64,000 nt of DNA, taken from positions 1-64,000 of the forward strand of contig NZ_KB907468.1 in assembly GCF_000382045.1 (NCBI RefSeq). Reading direction: 5' to 3'. Source of the stretch: Variovorax atrisoli 110B (lineage in GTDB: Bacteria; Pseudomonadota; Gammaproteobacteria; Burkholderiales; Burkholderiaceae_C). The position numbers were made by a program, and so were the translations under genes. The notes below the pieces were generated by a model. It worked only from the letters and a program-made list of their open reading frames with translations. It did no database searches and was not told the origin of the DNA. The first letter of the stretch is position 1; every line of letters begins with the position of its first letter. Shown piece by piece: positions 60,139 to 64,000 of the stretch.

Positions 60139-60380
60139 TCAAGTTCTGTCAAGTGCGCTGCAGTTCATTGATGGCATATCGGTCGATCCGGCATCCAGGG
60201 AACCTGAGTTGTACGCCGGCCCTGTTCAGGCCTGCCAGTTGATGAGGCCTGGGTGCGCGGATTCCATCGAGGCGCCGACTTCGTCGTGACGCCGGATATA
60301 TGTACGCAATCGACTCGTATGCAGATCAGTTCACGATCAGCGCCGCCTGGCGGCTTGTTTCAAACCGGGAGTCCATATAT
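60139..60380 (+). other. Non-coding 3' end of the IS110-family element
   Basis: About 240 bp after the transposase stop without a supported gene. In IS110 elements a non-coding end can be transcribed into a bridge RNA that pairs with target and donor DNA; in the IS1111 subgroup it is usually on the 3' side, so this stretch is the candidate. I did not derive the RNA structure. Confidence 0.35.
60367..60376 (-). repeat. Right sub-terminal inverted repeat of the IS1111-type element
   Basis: gggagtccat, 4 bp inside the right end and complementary to the left copy at 59045-59054. Confidence 0.8.
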
Positions 60381-60835
60381 GTACAGGGTTGGCCGGCACA
60401 CGCCGAACTTGTCGGCGATAGCCTGGCCACTTTCCTCGCGGGTGCAAAGCGCCATGACTCCCGCTTGCATCAGCTCCCCGGAATGCCTTCGTCGCCCCGT
60501 ACTGCCGACGACAGGCCTTCCGGCATCAGGAAGGGCCTCCCGAACCCACGCAGTGAGCGTCCCTCTGCAGGGGTAGCCCAATGACCTCATGGTGGCCGCA
60601 ATGCAGCGGTCGTGAGTGAGGTAGGCTCGATCGCTGCCGCCTTCTGTTCCTTCGAGAACTTGGCTGGCCGCCCCGCATAACCCGCTGGCAAGTCGAGCTT
60701 CTGCTGGTACTCGTTGTACCAGCCCTTCAGAGAATTCTTGGTTGGATAACCAAGCTGCCGGATGGTCGGTCTGACGCGTCTGCCCAGCTTGATGTAAAGC
60801 TCGACCGCTCGAATCCGATCTTCGTAGGAATACAT
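60381..60835 (-). pseudogene. IS3-family transposase, 5' part (DNA-binding orfA region), frameshifted
   Basis: From the ATG at 60835 the frame encodes YSYEDRIRAVELYIKLGRRV and TIRQLGYPTKNSLKGWYNEY, the N-terminal helix-turn-helix of IS3 OrfA. After KEQKAAAIE (about 60625) a one-base deletion moves the continuation (YLTHDRCIAATMRSLGYPCR, then VGSTGRRRHSGELMQAGVMA and GVCRPTLY) into another frame, which then runs into the IS110 element at 60380. The element is thus inactive for two separate reasons. Confidence 0.8.
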
Positions 60836-60884
60836 GAACTACCTCCAGGTAGTCCAAGTTTTCGCGCGCACTCCCCCGGGGGCA

Positions 60885-61203
60885 GGATTTCATGGAAATC
60901 AGCATCATGCCCACCCCGATGCGGCCAGCCTCACAGCCTCAGCCTTGATTCTTGCGTGTGCTGCCTCGTGGGCCGCTTGCCTTCTCTCATCTCGATTCTC
61001 CGTATCGCCGACGTTGGCAACTTCTTGCAGTACGTGAAATCGAGGCAGGGTCAGTCTCTGCGTGTCGGCCACGGCCATGCCGCACAAGCCGCGATCCGCG
61101 CCTGCGACACGGCCGGTCGCGGCAGGCCAGCCCAGGAAAGTCGCCTTCGTGGCTTGCGCGCGCCCCTTACCGATCGCCCATGAGGCCGCGCGGACGCGGT
61201 CCC
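60885..61203. other. Stretch beyond the IS3 right end, no gene recognised
   Basis: About 320 bp. A minus-strand frame around 60905-61180 is protein-like (RFHVLQEVANVGD and an Ala-rich tail) and may be a transposase scar, but I cannot assign it. The missing 5' part of the lrp/asnC gene is not here. Confidence 0.35.
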
Positions 61204-61878
61204 TCAGGGTCGGTGAGCGACCCAGCCCTTGAAGGTGAACGCGCCATAGAAAAGTTCGATGTCCGCGAATCCCGCCGCGCGAAGCAGATCGACGTCCTGC
61301 TCGGGCGACAGCACGGGCAGCCGCTCCTTGATCGCTGCGATGCTGGCTTTCGCCTGGACCCCAGGGACGCCCGAAGCAGCAGCGAACGCCGCATTGCGCG
61401 CGAGCCATCTGTCCCCGAACGGATCCTCCATAGGGAAACTGTGATGCGCGACGACCAGGGATGCGCCGGGCCTGAGCCGCATATGCAGCTCCGCCAACGT
61501 CTTCAGGCGCTCGGCCGGTGGCAGGAAGTGCAGCGTCAGCAGGCAGGTCGCGCCATCGAACGGACCCGCCGGAGCGTCGTCGATATAGCCTTCGTGCCAG
61601 CGCACACGGTCCGCCATCGGGCCGAGCGTCGTGCGGGCGAGCTCGAGCATCTCCGACGAAGGATCGACGCCGTCGAAGTGCCAGCCCGGCTGCATGTCGC
61701 CCAGAGCCTTCAGCTCCAGCCCACCGCCGGCGCCGAGCACCAGGATGCGCGCGTCGCCAGTCGCGCGTTCGGCCAGCAGCACGGCTGCCATCCTGTGCAG
61801 ATCCCGCAGACCCGGCACGATCCTCGCTGTTCTCTGTGCATAGCCTGATACGGCCGCTGGATCGGAGAACGGCGTCAT
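61204..61878 (-). CDS. Class I SAM-dependent methyltransferase
   Basis: A 224-residue methyltransferase. Motif I is ARILVLGAGGGLELKALGD near residue 47, Asp at the end of strand 2 is in FDGVDPSSEMLELA, and motif II/post II is FDGATCLLTLHFLPPAERLK. The start at 61878 (MTPFSDPAAVSGYAQRTARI) gives the expected length; the frame extends upstream but with Ala/Pro/Gly-rich non-homologous sequence. The substrate is unknown. It lies apart from the catabolic clusters, between the mobile-element nest and an empty stretch, and its GC is high, as in the left part of the window. Confidence 0.82.
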   Translation of the reverse strand: MTPFSDPAAVSGYAQRTARIVPGLRDLHRMAAVLLAERATGDARILVLGAGGGLELKALGDMQPGWHFDGVDPSSEMLELARTTLGPMADRVRWHEGYIDDAPAGPFDGATCLLTLHFLPPAERLKTLAELHMRLRPGASLVVAHHSFPMEDPFGDRWLARNAAFAAASGVPGVQAKASIAAIKERLPVLSPEQDVDLLRAAGFADIELFYGAFTFKGWVAHRP

Positions 61879-63018
61879 CAAAGGCGACCCTTCGCCCGAA
61901 TGAAAGCGATGTCCCGGGGCCAAGGCAGCAAGGGCAGGACCTGGGCTACCGCCATCGCGCCGTCGCCCCAAGCCAGCGGTACCGAACGGGGTGCCCGGTG
62001 AGGGGCACGATCCGCCCCACAGGCCCGCTCACGGCCGGACAGGCGCCGAGCGGGCGGCGTGCCTTCGCATCAACGCGCCAGGGAGGTCGCCATCCGGACC
62101 GAGAATCCCGCGCGAAGGGCCGGCAACCCAGGCAGCGGCTCCGGGTCCCGGCGCTGACAGGGCCGTGGGGCTCAGCCATGTGCAGCAGCACGTGGAGGCC
62201 GGTGGAGGAGACGGCTGGCGAATTTCATGCAACTTATTATGTTACGACTTATGCGGCGAGTCCAGGTCAGGCGGTGATGGACAGTCCGTCGCGCCGCAGG
62301 CTTGACACTCCAGAGAGAGTCACTCAAGCACATGGACGGTGCGCACCGAAGCGTCATTCGACGGCGAGGCCGATCGCCTTCCGAAGATCCGGTCAGGGCT
62401 CCTCTGCCATGGAGCTTGGATCCCCGTCCGTCAGCGGGCATGCTGGACCGGCCTGCGAAAGAGAAACGTCAGGCGGGCAACTTGCGATGGCTCGCGATCA
62501 CCGCGGCCCACGGCGTCCCGATGGCCTAGGGTTCACAGACTGAGCGCGAGACGGCTCAAGCCCCCGCGCAAAGCTTGCAGCATCTGCAGCACTACCACGC
62601 AGGTCTGCGCGAGCACCATGCCCTTGCATTCAGTTGTCGCAATAGAAGGCGTCGCGCAACTGCCGCCGGATCTCCTGGCACTGCGTCTCAGGTGCTTCTC
62701 CGATGAGGCGGGCATGGTCCCACCTCGTTCCACGCGCACTTCAAGGACATCACCTCGACGTCGCCGATCCAGTAGCGGAAGACGACCCGCCTGCATCCGG
62801 CAAGGCTGCTCATGGTCAGCACCAGGTCACCGCCGCCCAGGCGAGCGCCCAGGTGGGCTACGAAAGTTCTTAGCAATTATCAACGTTCTTCCGTCTTGCG
62901 CACACCCAAATGAAGTCACGAACTGTTCCCGAATTAGTGAAAAGCTGTACGTTCTCAGGAACTCAGACCATCTTGTCTTCGCCTGACACGCCGGTAGTTG
63001 CAGCCTCCGCGGACCGCT
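61879..63018. other. Long stretch without a recognisable gene
   Basis: About 1.1 kb. Open frames exist on both strands, mostly short, and none has a ribosome-binding site plus a recognisable motif. Base composition is mixed, high GC to about 62200 and lower near 62870-62960. It could hold decayed genes. No tRNA or clear hairpin terminator was seen. Confidence 0.4.
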
Positions 63019-64000
63019 TCAATACCGCTGCCATGGGACAGCAGCAACTCTTCCCACGCTCGGCTTTGTCCAGTCGCACACACCCTTCGGAAAAATGGTC
63101 TGGAGTTCGGCCCACTGCACCGATGAAAAGACCACCCCGTAGTCAGAAACCTCGGGTGACTTGAGCACGCATTTCATGACGTCTTGCGCAACGCTCTCGC
63201 CCGCCGCAATCCGAGGCGTCGAATAGATCGGAAAGAGGGTATTGCAGACACCACCGGGATCCAGGGTCGCGGGCTCTGCATGGGCAACTCCGCTCACATC
63301 CCAGCAGGTATCGACAAGCGAAGAAGGCTTGTTTCTGATGACCTTTCTCGCAAAATCGTCTGTCGACGTATCTGAGGCGATTCTTTCAAGCCATTCGTTC
63401 TGAGCCACGAGCGCCATCTTCGTGAGATTGACCACCCCCTGATACCCTCCCGTGCTCGCGGACAACCAACTCACGTGATTGGCATCGGTTCCGTGTGCGG
63501 CCTGCAGCCTGGAACGAGTTGCAAAGGTGCGAACCCTCGTGTGCGTATTCAGGCCCTCGGTATAGAGGCGCGTATCGATGACAGGCAAAACGATGCCCTC
63601 GCCCGCGTTCACGAGTCCTGACTTGTAGGCGTTCTCCACCCCTCGAATGTTCGCGGTCGCCCGAACGCTTGTATAGGCTCCATTCACATCGAACCCGCCG
63701 ACTCGCCTGTTGAGATCGAGGAACTGTTCGACGGTAATGGCCCCGCTGTTCAGCGCCTGAAACCCGTATTGCACGCCGACGTTGTCATAGATTGAGCGGG
63801 CAAAGCCTGTGGCTGCATCCACCCCGAAGACGTTGACCAATCCGTCCACGTATCCGCCGCGCACGCCGGTAGGGTTGGTAAGTGGATCGTAGATTGCCGT
63901 CGGCGGTACGACCGGCGAGAAGCCTTGCGTGGGCGTCACAAAAGCGTGACCCGCAGCATCCCAGCTGCGGCAAGTGGTCGATGTGCCACTCACCGGATAG
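63019..64000 (-). CDS. C-terminal part of a large protein resembling DUF6351 (partial)
   Basis: The frame is open up to the right edge of the window, so the N-terminal part is outside; a GTG at 63993 is only an internal codon. The readable 327 residues include GGYVDGLVNVFGVDAATGFA, YDNVGVQYGFQALNSGAITV, GGFDVNGAYTSVRATANIRG and the terminal GVCDWTKPSVGRVAAVPWQRY-type ending, which I recall from the DUF6351 family of large, probably exported proteins that may have an alpha/beta-hydrolase fold. I am not sure of the family. Several Cys residues near the end (C-W, C-N, K-C-V, V-C-D-W) fit an exported protein with disulfides. Confidence 0.5.
   Translation of the reverse strand, partial: YPVSGTSTTCRSWDAAGHAFVTPTQGFSPVVPPTAIYDPLTNPTGVRGGYVDGLVNVFGVDAATGFARSIYDNVGVQYGFQALNSGAITVEQFLDLNRRVGGFDVNGAYTSVRATANIRGVENAYKSGLVNAGEGIVLPVIDTRLYTEGLNTHTRVRTFATRSRLQAAHGTDANHVSWLSASTGGYQGVVNLTKMALVAQNEWLERIASDTSTDDFARKVIRNKPSSLVDTCWDVSGVAHAEPATLDPGGVCNTLFPIYSTPRIAAGESVAQDVMKCVLKSPEVSDYGVVFSSVQWAELQTIFPKGVCDWTKPSVGRVAAVPWQRY

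Larger units (their letters stand above)
59039..60380 (+). mobile_element. IS110-family (IS1111 subgroup) insertion sequence
   Basis: The element interrupts the IS3 transposase between the codons for Tyr and Asn of P-T-L-Y-N-W-K; joining 59038 to 60381 restores the reading frame CCAGTT-GTACAG, which defines the ends and a length of 1342 bp. Sub-terminal 10-bp inverted repeats (atggactccc at 59045-59054 and gggagtccat at 60367-60376) are the hallmark of the IS1111 subgroup. No target duplication is present, as usual for this family. Confidence 0.85.
57917..60884 (-). mobile_element. IS3-family element, interrupted by an IS110-family element
   Basis: The ends carry an imperfect inverted repeat: left 57926-57951 and right 60851-60877 share GGGGG, GTGCG and AAAACTTGGACT with one indel and a four-base mismatch block. 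Both outer ends can be drawn as TG...CA, giving 57917-60884. Without the inserted IS110 element the length would be about 1.6 kb. No matching target duplication is seen (flanks AAC and GGA), so one end was probably rearranged after insertion. It truncates the lrp/asnC gene. Confidence 0.75.

Noticed and set aside
1..64000. CRISPR arrays, tRNA or rRNA genes, phage structural genes, toxin-antitoxin pairs
   Set aside because: None was recognised on either strand. The only repeats seen are the insertion-sequence ends, the short operators and the hexanucleotide repeat at 22526.

Overview
The window looks like a chromosomal segment from a high-GC betaproteobacterium of the order Burkholderiales (Comamonadaceae or Alcaligenaceae type, for example Variovorax, Achromobacter or Bordetella relatives). 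The evidence is the eight Bug-family (tripartite tricarboxylate transporter) substrate-binding proteins, the many LysR regulators beside small catabolic cassettes, a Burkholderiales-type porin and typical betaproteobacterial insertion sequences. No rRNA, tRNA or CRISPR array was seen. All assignments come from reading the sequence and recalled family knowledge; no database search was run.

Layout. 1-0.9 kb: nothing recognised. 0.9-2.7 kb: a GcvA-like LysR gene divergent from an antibiotic-biosynthesis-monooxygenase-like protein and a GFA-type zinc protein. 3.1-8.5 kb: a cassette of Bug receptor, SMP-30 lactonase, PcaC-like decarboxylase and second Bug receptor, bracketed by two LysR regulators. 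8.5-19.1 kb: a long minus-strand run with a cupin, a complete carbohydrate ABC importer, a porin, a family 3 glycoside hydrolase, an esterase-like hydrolase, another Bug receptor and a ModA-like binding protein. Two promoters in this run share a 45-bp element. 19.5-24.4 kb: a five-gene minus-strand operon (short-chain dehydrogenase, Bug, carboxymuconolactone-decarboxylase-like protein, LigI-like amidohydrolase, unknown protein) divergent from its LysR gene. 24.4-26.4 kb: a Bug receptor and a hydrolase whose promoter carries the same palindrome as the LysR promoter. 26.5-37.0 kb: an eight-gene minus-strand catabolic run (MmgE/PrpD, three Bug receptors, two hydrolases, an ADP-forming acyl-CoA ligase and a crotonase) divergent from an IclR regulator, with a perfect palindrome between them.

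37.0-57.5 kb is a different-looking block, visibly lower in GC and without Bug genes. It starts beside the 3' remnant of a lysR gene and ends at an IS66 remnant and the 3' remnant of an lrp/asnC gene. It encodes two flavin amine-oxidase-like enzymes, a ketopantoate-reductase homologue, two class II aldolase-like proteins, a VOC protein, a GMC oxidoreductase, D-serine dehydratase, an MFS transporter, a TetR regulator, and a DUF1329 / DUF1302 / RND-permease / YCF48-like set that looks like a trans-envelope system. A short motif recurs in three of its promoter regions, which suggests one regulon. This is the best candidate for an undescribed system: a pathway plus dedicated envelope machinery for an unknown, probably hydrophobic, compound.

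57.5-60.9 kb is a nested mobile element: an IS110-family (IS1111-type) element inserted into a decayed IS3-family element. 61.2-61.9 kb encodes a methyltransferase. 61.9-63.0 kb shows nothing recognisable. The right edge holds the C-terminal part of a large protein that resembles the DUF6351 family.
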